A stretch of DNA of 64,000 nucleotides from positions 1-64,000 of the forward strand of contig JAPEVC010000147.1 of the NCBI GenBank assembly GCA_027946555.1, in the 5' to 3' direction. This DNA comes from Gnomoniopsis sp. IMI 355080 (taxonomy: Eukaryota > Ascomycota > Sordariomycetes > Diaporthales > Gnomoniaceae). Positions 20,823 to 32,928 of this stretch are shown here, in pieces; position 1 is the stretch's first letter, and each line of letters starts with the position of its first letter. The position numbers and the translations under genes were made by a program. The notes below the pieces were generated by a model. The model did no database searches and was not told the DNA's origin. It saw nothing but the letters and a program-made list of their open reading frames with translations.

Positions 20823-23800
20823 ATGTCTAAAAGCTTCGAGTTGAACACGGGAATTGCCTCCCCAGCCGTGCTTCTCTTTGGCTCACTAGCGCTCTCATTC
20901 GATGAAACTGCATTTCATAAGCTGCGCCGGCTTTTGACAGAGGACTCCACGGGTTCGCTGACTTGGCTTCTGGATACACTCTCCAGCCTCCCCGACGAAT
21001 GCGAGGTAGTGCTGGCCGCTGTGCCGGCATTGAAGCAACCGCATCTTCATGGTCAGCTCGTCGATTTGCAACAAGCTCTCGCCACAGGTCGTTCACTTCG
21101 TACACGGAACGCACACTACTTGCCCCTCACAGTGCTCATACCACTCGTTGTTGCTTCCCAACTCGCGCAATACATCAGTTTCCTCGCACTGAGTGATGCC
21201 ACACACGGGGACTTTGCTGTCCAAGGACGCGGCTCTGAGACGGTTGGGCTGTGCACGGGACTGCTGGGTGCTTTTGCTGTAGCCGGGTCTCGCGACCACA
21301 CCGAACTTGTGAAGAATGGTGCTGCGGCAGTACGCCTGGGCATGCTTGTCGGACTCGCAATCGATCTTGGAGAAGCCACGAACCCGTCAAAGTCCATGAG
21401 TGTCGGCTGGGGCTCGTCAACGATGCATGATGCCATGGTCGAGACGTTGGAGACGGTTCCTGGATGTTATACTTCTGTCCAATACGACGACAACCGGGCG
21501 ACCATAACGGCACCCGTTTTCGCATTGAAACAGCTTCAGTCGAAGCTCGGGGCTCTTGGACTCACGGTGTCGGAGATGAGTCTGCACGGAAGGTTCCATT
21601 CTCACGAGAACAGCCAGGTTCTTGAACATCTTGTCGGATTTTGCCAGGAGCACCCCGAATTCCAATTACCGGACGTGTCCTGTGCCGCCATTCCTACGCG
21701 CTGCGACGACGCGAGCAACCATTGGCAGGGCAAAGGACCACTTCACGTCCACGCACTGCGAGCCATCCTCGTGGATTCGCCGATATGGCACCAGGTCTTG
21801 TCTGCCGCACTCGGTGAAACGAACGACAAGACGTCCCTGTTGTGTTTCGGTCCTGAGCGTTGCGTGCCTCCCTCAGTGCTTCGTAAAGTCGGCCACCAAG
21901 GCAGACTGATTCACCTGTCGGATCATGGCTCGGCAACATCTCACACGAGTGAGCAACACCACCAGGCTCAATATTCCGAGCGGCCGTGGAAGGATAGCGA
22001 CATTGCTGTGGTGGGCATGGCGTGCAAACTGCCCGGGGCGGAAAACGTGGCTGAATTCTGGAACCTGCTTGCGTCGGCTGCTCCGCAGCATCAGGAGATC
22101 GGCGATGGGCACCACAAACGGTTCAATTTCTCCGATACGCCCTCCCGCTCCGCCGATGACCCGGGCATGCGGCGCCGGTGGTTCGCAAATCTCGTGAGTG
22201 GGGCAGATCAGTTCGACCACCGTTTCTTCAAGAAGAGTCCACGCGAGAGTGCCGCGATGGATCCGGCGCAGCGGTTGTTGCTGCAGGTCGCGTACCAGGC
22301 AGTAGAGCAGAGCGGTCATCTAAATGGGACCAGCGGAAATCAGGGAGGAAGTGAAGACGATGATGATGATGACGCAAAGCAACGACAACGTCGTAATGTG
22401 GGCGTGTTCCTAGGCACGACGGGCAACGACTACCAGGCCAACGCCGCCAGCCAGCCGGCGAACGCCTTTACCACCACTGGCAATCTCCAGGGCTTCCTGG
22501 CGGGTAAGGTGAGCCACTTCTTTGGCTGGACGGGGCCCGCTATGGTGGTCGATACGGCGTGCAGCGGATCCCTCGTAGCGATTCACCAGGCCTGCGCCTC
22601 ACTGGTAGCGGGCGAATGTTCGGCAGCGTTGGCGGGCGGCGCGCACATCATGACCCAGCCAGCTTGGTTCCAGAACCTCGCCGGCGGCCAGTTCCTCAGT
22701 CCGACGGGCCAGTGCAAGCCGTTTGATGCCGCAGCGGATGGTTACTGTCGCGGCGAGGGCGTTGGCGTCATGTTCCTCAAGCGCATGGACCGCGCCATCG
22801 CTGACGGGGACTTTGTGCACGGCGTCATTGCCGCCACGGCTGTACAGCAAAACCAGAACTGCACGCCCATTTTCGTGCCCAACGTGCCGTCCCTGGCCGA
22901 CCTTTTCCGCACCGTGACGGACAAGGCGCGCGTGGACCCCGCGCAGATCTCGGTGGTCGAGGCACACGGCACTGGGACGCCTGTGGGGGATCCTGCGGAA
23001 TATGCAAGCATCAAGGCAGTCCTTGGGGGTGCTGGTCGCGGGCACGAGAGGCCGTTAGTTCTTGGCTCGGTAAAGGGGCTTATCGGGCATCTGGAAGGCA
23101 CGTCTGGTGTTGTGGCTATGATCAAGCTTCTACTTATGCTGCATGTGGGCCTGGTGCCACCCCAGGCCAGCTTCAACACCGTCAATCCTGCCTTGGGCAT
23201 GACGCCCGCGGACAACATCGTCATTCCCACCACGATACAGCCATGGAACACAAGCCTGGGGTTTCGCATGGCGTTGATCAACAACTACGGCGCTTCTGGA
23301 TCCAATGCCTCTATGATCCTCGCTCAAGCTCCGAGACACACGACCGGGAAGAGGATGGTAGATTCTCCATCAGAGGGCGATAAGCAGATGCCGCTCAAGT
23401 ATCCGTTTTGGCTGAGCGCCCATGACGCTGAAAGTCTGCACCGCCGCGTAAAGGGGCTCAGGAGTTTCATCGGCCGCATCCAGGACCGCCACTCGCTTGC
23501 CAACCTGTCATACAATATGGCTCGACAAAGCAATCGCACCTTGGACCAACGCTTGGTGCTGGATGCCGCCTCGTGGAGTGAACTGGACCAAAAACTTGCT
23601 GCGCTGGATCAAGACAAGAGAGAAGGCGTGGTAGTTTCGGAGAAGAAGAACTTAGCAGTCGTCCTGTGCTTCGGCGGCCAAGTGTCGACATTTGTCGGGC
23701 TGGATCGAACGTTATACGAGCGGGTCGCTTTGCTAAAAAAGCACTTGGACCGCGTGAACACCGTGGTTCGCTCCCTCGGCGCCGTCAGTATCTTCCCAAC

Positions 23801-26800
23801 GATCTTCCAACGCACGCCGATCCACGACACGGTACAGCTGCAGGTGGCGCTGTTCGCGGTGCAGTACGCCTGTGCGCGTAGCTGGCTTGATTCAGGCGTC
23901 GAGCCCGTCGCCCTCGTAGGCCACAGCTTCGGCGAGCTGACGGCCCAGTGCGTGGCGCAAGCTTTGAGTCTGGAGGATTCCTGCCGCATGATCATCAGAC
24001 GAGCAACACTGGTTCGTGACGCGTGGGATGCGGACAGAGGCGGGATGCTTGCTGTCTCGGGCGCCGAAGTGGCTGATGTGCAGAAGCTTTTGATCGAGTC
24101 CAACGCAAGGTTGAACGGCAAAGATGCTTCCCCAGCCAGCATTGCTTGCTACAACGGGCCGCGGAGCTTCACACTGGCTGGCTCGACGACTGCTATAGAT
24201 GCCGTAGCTGAAGTTCTGCAAGACCCTGCCTCGACGGTCCAGCGGTCGGGCATGAAGACGAAGAGGCTGGATGTTTCTCATGCATTTCACTGCGCGCTGG
24301 TTGATCGTCTCGCAGGCAGACTCGAGGAGTGTACACAAGGGCTTACATTCCGTGCGCCTATGATCCCCATAGAGCGGGCCGTGAAAGACGCGGAGGTAGA
24401 CGGCGAACTCGGTCCCTCCTTTGTCGCAAAGCACATGAGGAGCCCGGTCTATTTCCACCACGCGGTCGAGCGACTGGCGTCCAAATACGCAAAGTCATCC
24501 CTCGTGTTTCTTGAGGCAGGGTCCAACTCGACCATCACAAATATGGCATCGCGGGCCCTTGCCAACAGCCCTGCTTCACTACCGCCAAAGGGTGCTAGAA
24601 TGGGGACAAGCCCACACTTTCAGCCAGTTAATATCACGAACTGCGACGACGGATGGAATCATCTTGTGGACACTACTATGTCTCTTTGGCGCGCTGGTCT
24701 TTCCACGCATCACTGGGCTCATCATGCCATCCAAATCAGGTCCACGCATAGTGCCGACCTCAGTCCACTGCTTTTGCCGCCATACCAGTTTGATCCGGAT
24801 TCTAGGCACTGGGTGGATCTTGAGATCCCACCAAAGCACCCTCCTGCTGTCCCCCAGTCCCAAAGCTCCGTCACCGGAAGTAGGGAGTCGAAGGAGGAAG
24901 ACATGGGCCCTGTGCTCTTCGTTGGATACCACGACGGCGGTGCCGGACAGAAAACAGCCCGTTTCCGCATCAATACGGCCAATCACCAGTTCGAGAGCCT
25001 TCTTGCCGGCCATATGACACTCCAGACGGCGCCCATCTGCCCAGCGACGGTGCAGATCAGCCTCGTGGTGGAAGGTCTTGTGAGCATCCGCCCCGGATAC
25101 ACTCGAGAAGGACGCACGCCTCAATTTCAGGATATCCAGTACCAGTCTCCACTTTGCGGGAGCAGCAGCACCTTCGATACATGGATCGAAGCAAGCGAGG
25201 AAGAAGGCTCAGAAGGCACGTGGCGCTTCGAAGTATTTAGTGTCGACAGCATCAACAATGCCGCTGCCAGCAGCAGCAGCCTCAAAGCTTCCAACAAAAT
25301 GCTCCACACGACAGGGCGTATCCTCTTCATGCGTGCGGCCGACGCCGCGCTGCAACGTGAGCTGGCCTATTTCCCACGCATGTTCGGGCACGACCGCGCC
25401 GTCGACTTGCTCACTCGGCCTCAAGGCGAGACGGACGAAGTCCTCACCCAGCGCAACATCTACCGCGTCTTTTCCGAGATCGTTGAGTACGGTGAGGAAT
25501 ACCGCGGGCTTCGGAGGATCGTCGGGCGCGACAACGAGGCAGCCGGCCTGGTTGTCCCCACGAATTGTGAAACGAAGGGCGGACGGATTGGCAATGTTGC
25601 AGTGGCCTCAGAGTTGGACAAGTCCCACACCACTTTTGATGCTCACCTCGCCGATACCTTCTGTCAGGTGGCGGGAGTGTGGGCCAATTTCATGACTGCC
25701 CGCAAGCCAACCGACGCGTACCTTGCCAGTGGCATCGGACAGTGGATTCGAGCTCCTCCGAAGGAGAAGACGCCTAGCAAGCTGCATGTCTTCTCGACGA
25801 CGCAACGCTCTTCCGAAAGGGTCCTGCTTTCTGATGTGTTTGTCTTCGATGCGGCTGACGGTGCGATGCTGGAGGTGATACTTGGTATCTCGTACGTACA
25901 GATTCCAAAGAGCAGCATGTGTAAGCTCTTGCGCCGCCTGAGCGACCCGCGGTGGTTAGCCTCTTCTTCAAGAGAAGCAGCAGCTACACTACCGGGTAAG
26001 ATAAACGACACAGAGCCTTTCAGCTCCAATTCGCCGGTTGGACTGTCACAGCAACCGCCTGCAAGCACAACACAAGTAATGGAAGCGCCCATCCCAGCAC
26101 TTGAAGTGTCAAGACCAGATGTTGTTGAACCTCGAGCAGCATCCCACAGTAATCAGGGAAATAAAGTGCTGGACCGTGTCAAGTCAATCATTGTCGATCT
26201 TTCCGGATTGGAAGCCCAAGACATCAAGACGGATAGCGAGCTAGCTGATCTCGGCATCGACTCTCTTGTGGGCATGGAGCTGATCAACGAACTCGAGGCT
26301 GCCTTTGGAGTTAAGCTACCCGATGGCGAGATTCAGGCTGTTGTGGACATGCCCGGGTTGATGAAATGCCTCCAGGCAACTTTGGGGATCGAAGCTGACG
26401 GCCATAGTAATATCGAAGAGGAGGAGGAGGTTTCGAGTTCCTCATCGTCCACAGCACCAGAGGCAGGGGACACAGGTCGCACGACACCAGACCTGGCATC
26501 CGTCCCGTACTCGGAGAAAACTGTACCTGTCGGAATCAAGGAGGCGGCTACGCCTTATACAATGTCTTTTGAGGCTTTTATGGAAGCCTTCAACAAGGCC
26601 AAAGATCGAACAGACGACCGCATTGCTGAGGTGGGACAGACACGCTATATGGCGGCTGCTCTCCCGTTGCAGAACGAGCTGACCGTGGCTCTCACTCTCG
26701 AGGCCTTCAACGAGCTCGGCGCCGGCATTTCGAGCGCGTTGCCGAACCAGCGCCTTGTCCGCATCCCCCACGTCGCCGAGCACCAGCATCTGGTCACCTA

Positions 26801-29224
26801 TTTGTATCGGATGCTCGAGACCTTGACTCAGGCCATCAAGATAGACGGTGAGGACCGCATCACACGCACAGCTGTACCACTCCCGTCCCGGTCCAGCCGC
26901 GACGTGTTCGAGGAACTTACGGCCCGCTTCCCGGACCAGCAAACTGCCGACAAACTCACCTACTACGCTGGCACCAGCCTGGCGCGTGTGCTATCAGGCG
27001 CTACCGATGGCGTCAAGCTCATCTTCGGCAACACCCAGGGTCGCGAGCTTGCCGCGGGCTTCTACGGTGACTGGCCCCTCAACCGGGCCACCTACGCTGG
27101 GCTGGACGACTTCCTTACGCGGCTACTCACGGAACAGGTTCCGGCCACGACTTTCACCCCGGACAACCCCCTCCGCATTGCCGAGCTGGGTGCTGGCACC
27201 GGCGGCACAACCAAGCGTCTGGTGCCGTTGCTGGCTCGCCTCGGGGTGCCCGTCGAGTATACCTTCACGGACCTATCACCGTCGCTGGTGGCGGCCGCGC
27301 GCAAGACCTGGGCCAAGCAGTATCCGTTCATGCGCTTTGCCGCGCACGACATCGAAAAGGTGCCGTCGGCAGCGTCAGGTCTCGTGGGTACCCAGCACCT
27401 GGTGGTGGCAAGCAACGCGGTGCACGCCACTCGGTCGCTGCGCGAGAGCACGCGGTGCATTCGTGCTATGTTGCGGCCCGATGGGTTTCTATGCTTAGTC
27501 GAGATGACGCGGCCCATGTATTGGGTCGACCTTGTATTCGGTCTATTTGAGGGCTGGTGGATGTATCAGGACGGCCGCCAGCACATTATCGCGCACGAAG
27601 AGAGGTGGGCGGCCGACTTGCAAGCCAGCGGCTACGGACACGTAGACTGGCTGGATGGAACGAGTGAGGAGAGCAAGATATGGAAGCTGATCATTGCTGC
27701 GGCGGATCCGAGGAGCAGGTGAGTTCTGTTCTGTGCCCGGAGATGCACATTGCCTTTGTCCTGGGCTGCTATGCGAGGGGGATACAAGCGTCCTTACATT
27801 GAGATGGGATTTATTTCTGAGACCACAGTAGACACTTACATCAGACCATCAAATCGGATTATCCATCACACTGTATGTCTCTAGACACGCAACACCCTCA
27901 TAGGGTCTCAGCCGATCTTATTCTCCGTGAAAAACTCGTCGCTGAGTATGTCCACGAATTGGCGGCCGGATGGGACACGTTCTCGGTGGAGTCTGGTGCG
28001 AATAAGTGGCAGGACCAATTAGGCCTGCGTCCATACGACGACCAAAATATAGCTGACGGCAACTGCGTTTTAATCACGGGGGGTACTGGAGGTCTCGGTG
28101 CCCACCTTGTTGCTCAAGCCCTGGCTCGGCCAGGTGTCACACGTGTGGTATGCCTCAACCGCCGAAACCACAAGCGAGGAGCAACCCAGCGACAATTGCA
28201 GGCTCTTTTCCATAAGGGAACAGGCATTAGCTTGGACCAAGACGTCGAGCATCTGCTGAGCCGTGTAGAGGTCGTCGAGAGCTCAGATTTATCGAAACCC
28301 AACCTGGGCCTCTCGCAAGAGACTTGGGCCCATCTGGCCAGCACCGTCACGCACATCGTACACAATGCATGGCTCATGCACTCCAAGTGGTCCGTCAAGC
28401 GCTTCGAGCCGCAGCTGCGCATCATGGCCAACATGCTGAGCCTCGCGCGCGCCATCTCAGCACGCAACCCAGCTCGTCGCCCGATGACGTTCGCATTCGT
28501 CTCTTCCATCGCCACGGTGGGCCACCACCCGCTCTGGACCGGGCAGCCCGTGGTGCCCGAGGCGCGCGTGCCCATCGAGAGCGTGCTGCCGACAGGCTAT
28601 GGTGACGCCAAGTACATCTGTGAACGCCTGCTCGACGCCACGCTGCACCGGCATCCGGAGCGGTTCCGAGCCGCCATCTGCCGGCTTGGTCAGATCGCGG
28701 GGAGCGGGCTGACGGGGTACTGGAATCCGGCTGAGCACGTGCCGTTCCTTTTCAAGTCGTCGCAGACGCTCCGAGCGCTGCCCGATTTCGGCGATGGTGC
28801 CACGCTGGGCTGGACGCCAGTCGACGCAGTGGCGGGCGCGCTGGTGGACATTGTGCTGCAGCCCGACGAGGTGCGACTACATGCTGTCTATCACATCGAG
28901 AATCCTGTGAGGCAGGCTTGGAGGGAGATGCAGTTTGTGTTGGCACGATCGTTGGGCATTGCTGAAGCCGTGCCCTTTGATTTATGGGTGCGGCGAGCGC
29001 GAGAGTGGCCCGTCGCTGCGGACAACACTGCCGACGGCGCGAACCCGGCCTATTTGCTGGTCGACTTCTTGGAACACAACTTTGTGCGAATGAGTTGCGG
29101 CGGCTTGCTCTTGTCCACGGCTAACGCGAGAGAGCATTCGCCTACGTTAGCGAATGTCGGACCGGTGAGTGACCAGCTGGTCAGGCTTTTTGTGGATAAA
29201 TGGAGAGAGATGGAATTTCTGTAG
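20823..29224 (+). CDS. Non-reducing polyketide synthase, SAT-KS-AT-PT-ACP-CMeT-R
   Basis: Iterative type I NR-PKS of 2763 residues in two exons, 20823-27718 and 27829-29224, with a 110-bp intron (GTGAGT...CACAG) between the methyltransferase and reductase. Without splicing, the first frame seems to end at 27722. Domains and key residues: SAT with Cys144 (GLCTG) and GRFH; KS from about 393 with Cys580, His715 and His756; AT from about 945 with Ser1035 (GHSFGE) and HAFH at about 1153; product template with His1397 (LAGHMTLQ) and Asp1611 (ADTFCQ); one ACP with Ser1814 (GIDSL); C-methyltransferase with ELGAGTGGT at 2121-2129; NADPH reductase with TGGTGGLG at 2382-2389 and Tyr2556/Lys2560. All catalytic residues are present. 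This is the group VII layout (citrinin, asperfuranone, 3-methylorcinaldehyde and tropolone synthases), which makes a C-methylated aromatic or ketoaldehyde and releases it reductively. No reducing PKS is in the window, so an acetyl starter is likely. The KS carries an acidic loop (about residues 515-522). The true start is the ATG at 20823. Confidence 0.97.
27719..27828 (+). other. PKS intron between CMeT and reductase domains
   Basis: Donor GTGAGT at 27719 and acceptor CACAG ending at 27828. The split codon is AG plus T (Ser), and the second-exon frame then runs unbroken into the reductase. Phase and lack of in-frame stops both support the join. Confidence 0.9.
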
Positions 29225-29806
29225 ACAGGCAGGCGGCGGGGGCGTGCGCGGTGGCCGATTTGAAGACGGGCAGGGGCACAAAGCAAGCATACTCTGATGT
29301 CGGTCTGATCTTCATCTTGGCAAATAGTCTAGAATAGAAGGATTTCAGTCAGAAGTAGTAATGAAATTATGCCATATCAGCATCAGTCGGTTGGGTGCTT
29401 TGGCTCCACTGAGACTTGTGCATAATTACATCGGTCACATCATGATCAAATGTAAGGGGTATGAGGGTTAGATAAACTTCATACGAAGACACGAAGAAAA
29501 ATGGATTCAAATTGCCTAATTCTAGCGGTGGCCAGAGGGTAAAAGGATCGTGAGGATATAGCAAGTACCCTTGAAGCCTTCCGTACAACTTTGATTATGG
29601 AAATGGTAATGATGGTGGTGATGATGATGATGATGATGGTGATGGTTTGGGTCAAGCTCGCAGGACGTGTTTCCATCAAAGGATCTATACTCGTCGAGTG
29701 ACCTGTGTGAGGGTTTGAGGGATCGGGTGGTTGAATTGCGATAGTCGACGTGACGTCCTTCCCCAGTCCAGCGCACCCTCGTACAGCCCTGGTGCCGTGG
29801 TGGATT
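29225..29806. other. Intergenic, convergent 3' region with ATG/ATC microsatellite
   Basis: Between the end of the synthase and the 3' end of the Myb pseudogene. A (GAT/GGT)n trinucleotide run at about 29605-29647 makes a poly-His frame on the minus strand that I do not regard as a gene. Confidence 0.5.
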
Positions 29807-30797
29807 CTAATATCCTGGGGTGACGCGAGATGTAGCGTTGTGAACCAAACTGGAATGACCATCCCAAAACATGTAGTCTGAAGTGTCTACCGATGTAGCA
29901 GCACACGAAGCTTCTTCATCTGTTGTGGGGCCATGCAAGGGGCCTACTTTGTTTGCCCTGGCCGAGACCAACGGACTTTTGTCCAGTAGGGATGATAGGT
30001 CAAAACTTTCGTCGAAAGGGGCGACCTCGTCGCATAAACATCCGCTTTCAGTTGCGCGTTCGGGCGTCGCTGCGTTTTCTCCAGCATTGGTGTGGTGTTC
30101 CTCAGTATGATGGTGACTGGAAACAGAACACTCAAGATCGAGCTGTCCTGCGTCTGACACTCTAGTGGTAGAACTCGAAAATGCACTGCTGTCTTGACTC
30201 TCCGCTTCCATAGATACGCTACGCAAGTATGTCGTGGGTTCCACCGCTACCCTTGTCTCTTGTTTAATCAAAGCCCTCGAAAGATTTCGGCAAGTGAGTG
30301 GAGGGCGACCTGGAAGCGACTAGGAGATGACAGACCAACGATGTCCCAGGCACTGAACACATTCGCGCAGCACTCCATCCTCATCTGCCGTCCAATCGCT
30401 CGACCTGTCCTTCGCTGACGGATCAAGAGTCTCCCTGTGTCTTTTTGCACATTGGTCGTCCTTTCTGCCTGGGATGAGGCGTGCTATATCATGCTAGATG
30501 GAGCCGAGTCTAGCGTAACTCTCCATTGATATGCGGTCCTCTCGCTCTCTCCAGCTACCCTTCGCGGACGGTGGGGTCCAAAAAATGGAACCATCTCTTC
30601 GGACAGTCCTGGTTGCGTCAGATAATGCATGGTTTGTGTTTTCGTAGGACACTTGCACTCACTTTGGCACTGCGGCCGTGCAAATGGGTTGATCTAGTCT
30701 TCCGATGGCCATCGGGCCCTCGCGAATCGCCGAAGCGTGCAATAAGGGTTCGAACGATGTTGTCCTCAAGACTGATCCATGCCCTTCGGCTTCGCAT
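29807..30797 (-). pseudogene. Decayed three-repeat Myb transcription factor
   Basis: Minus-strand remnant beginning MRSRRAWISLEDNIVRTL at 30797. Repeat 1 is followed by an intact 54-bp intron (30609-30662, GTGAGT...CCAG), after which DCPKRWFHFLDPTVREG matches the repeat 1/2 junction of fungal R1R2R3 Myb proteins. A frameshift near 30554-30562 moves into repeat 2 (SWREREDRISMESYARLGSI, then IARLIPGRKDDQCAKR). A TAG at 30494-30496 stands where the family has Trp. Repeat 3 (DWTADEDGVLRE, LGHRWSVIS) has a second TAG at 30320-30322 where Gln is likely. Both nonsense codons fit CpA-to-TpA changes, the RIP signature. The frame then runs open to 29807 with an acidic Ser-rich C-terminal region. It cannot encode a full regulator as it stands. 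Confidence 0.75.
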
Positions 30798-31339
30798 TCT
30801 GGCCCTTGAAGGTGGCCTAGAGCTTGGGTTTCTGGCGACGTCTTAAAATGAAAGGGCGTCCATCGCTGTTTACGTCTCATGAGAGCGCCTACGAGAGCAC
30901 ACGTCAACGTCCAAACACAATGTTTCTGATGGCGAAGTCTATTTTCAGTGGGGCCGACGATAAATCAGTCCAAGGATACGGGACCGTACCACGCTTCAAA
31001 TCTAACTAAGGGCACGGTATCAGCAACTACGCATTGATGACGGGTACCCATGCGGAGGAACGAGCTGCTACAGGCAGTCCCGGGCCCGGGGCTGGGATCA
31101 ACGTGTCCCACGATATCCACGATAGCCGCCGAGCTTATCGCTCGTCAGGAAAATTTACTAAAGCCATAGGGTATGTTCCAAACCTGGCTATTGACTCAGC
31201 CCAGTACTCACCTATTGCAAAGTCAGTAGTCTTACATGACAAGCCTCCACAGACGTGAAATCATGCTGTGTGCCTCGTGATTCTCCTGCATCCCTTATAC
31301 GGATCTCAGGCAATGTACCTCCTATGTGGACTTCATTAC
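30798..31339. other. Intergenic, no gene seen
   Basis: About 540 bases between the Myb pseudogene start and the amine-oxidase remnant. Short open frames exist, but none looks coding. It may hold more degraded upstream amine-oxidase sequence that I could not recognise. Confidence 0.35.
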
Positions 31340-31688
31340 TCGGCCTGCAAGCAAATCAGACGAAAGTCAGAGTTTGCCGAACATCCTATCTGGGTGACCA
31401 AGTATCAGGTTCGCCAACTATTCCCAGGAGGCGACTACACCAAACCAGTCGCACGGCGGTCACGGGATCAAGAGCTGGACTGAGAAGCGTGACTTGGTCA
31501 AGGACGAGGATGTTGTCATTTGGCACACTTTCGGCTTCAACCACATTCCTCGTGTGGAAGACTTTCCCATCATGCCCGCCGAGATTGCCCAGATGCATCT
31601 CAAGCCTTACAGTGTCTGTACATTCAATGCGACCGATGATGTGCCTCCATCAAGCCAGGCTTTCAACCGTAGTGTTTTATATGAATAA
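31340..31688 (+). pseudogene. C-terminal remnant of a copper amine oxidase
   Basis: Matches the C-terminal part of peroxisomal/secreted copper amine oxidases, which deaminate primary amines. HPIWVTKYQVRQLFPGGDYT is read in one frame. A one-base insertion in an A run near 31440-31446 then shifts to NQSHGGHGIKSWTEKRDL, DEDVVIWHTFGFNHIPRVED and FPIMPAEIAQMHLKPYSVC, the highly conserved last block with its WHTFG...H copper-ligand region. It ends at TAA 31686-31688. The catalytic topaquinone region and the N-terminus, about 500 residues, are missing. Confidence 0.75.
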
Positions 31689-32928
31689 CAGCAGAACAGT
31701 GCGTTGAGGAACTGCGGCGAGGTGAAGAATGGGTCGGTGGAAGATGGAAGTGGAGCCTGCTGCTTGAAGGCGTAAGGTTGGACAAGCCCGCCCGTTCCGA
31801 TTCGCAATATTTCGTGCCTGCTGGTCTGTCCTTCTTCCCTTCACCATTAAGTTTGGTATTACCTTGTGCGAAGTCCTCTGGTAGAGAAACCCTCACCTCC
31901 GAATGTTCTTTGTCCTGGGGGCAAAAAGACATGCCCTAAGAATGCTATAAACGTCCTGACAAATCAGCACACCATCCCGTTTCTGGAACCAAAGGTGGAT
32001 GAAGTGAACTGCAGCCACAAAATTTTGAATATAGCTGTAGGAAGAGTGGTTGGGTGAAAGACTATTGACTTTTCGCTGCTAGTGCATCAGCCCACAAACT
32101 GCTGCAATTCCGGTGGATTGTGAGGACTGTGTGTGCACCTGGGTCCTGTGTGGGCTATTCCCAGCAATCCAAACCAGAGCGTAATCTAAAAGCAAAGTAT
32201 TTCACGATAACTGGGCCCAGCAAATTTGAGAAGATCCGGTCTACAGGTTCTACGAAAATCCACCGCCGGCAATGTACGTGAATTTGTCAAGACGCCTGCA
32301 GGTGGTGGGTTCGAGAACAATTTAACACACGGCACATAACCACCTCTTGAATTGGATTAGTATTCCAAATATGACCAATAAAAGGATGTATATGTAATAA
32401 ATTAAAAATCTGTTGTCGAAAAGCCATTCATTTATTCAAAATCGTCGCCGGGACGTGACATGGCGGTCTCCAGCTGACCGCGATTGCTGTGCTTGGCGTC
32501 ATAAGAGGGAAGATGTGCAGTGCATGATAAGGGCCCTTCTAGATTCCCTGGAATCATAAGTTGACTCGGCCCAGTCCTTATTAGTGTGGCGCCTAGGCGC
32601 CTAAAAGCTCAAGAGGGAATTCCAAAAGATCCCGGGATGTTCATTTTGTACTGTAACGATATGACTCGGCCCAGCTTACTACATGCTCTACACTTGGACG
32701 GTGAACGCTGTGATCGGCGCTGGCCAGTGTAAAAGCCTACACCAATATTCCACAACGAGCATAGTATATGAAACACCAAGGATGATGTCTTTGGTATCAC
32801 ATAGCTCTGGTTTTCCTCTGGCTCTGTTATAGAAGTCCTCACTATAGTTGCAGTCACTTCGTACTTAGAAGATTCGGAGGTTGAGTTTCGACACCAAAAT
32901 TCGAAAAACACATTATCACTTGACAATT
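31689..32928. other. Intergenic, no gene seen
   Basis: About 1.2 kb between two pseudogenes, AT-rich around 32340-32420. No supportable coding region, RNA or element ends. Confidence 0.4.

Noticed and set aside
20827..27517. Many open frames antisense or out of frame within the synthase
   Set aside because: They are shadows of GC-rich coding sequence, without motifs, and overlap catalytic parts of the synthase.
27875..29224. Reductase as a separate gene with its own ATG
   Set aside because: A phase-correct intron joins it to the synthase, and the reductase alone lacks a plausible leader; group VII synthases carry it as a C-terminal domain.
29522..29776. Minus-strand poly-histidine protein
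   Set aside because: The histidines come from a GAT/GGT microsatellite; the rest has no coding character and no good start.
32280..32330. Possible tRNA (GGTTCGA-like T-loop)
   Set aside because: No cloverleaf can be folded around it; D-arm and anticodon arm are missing.
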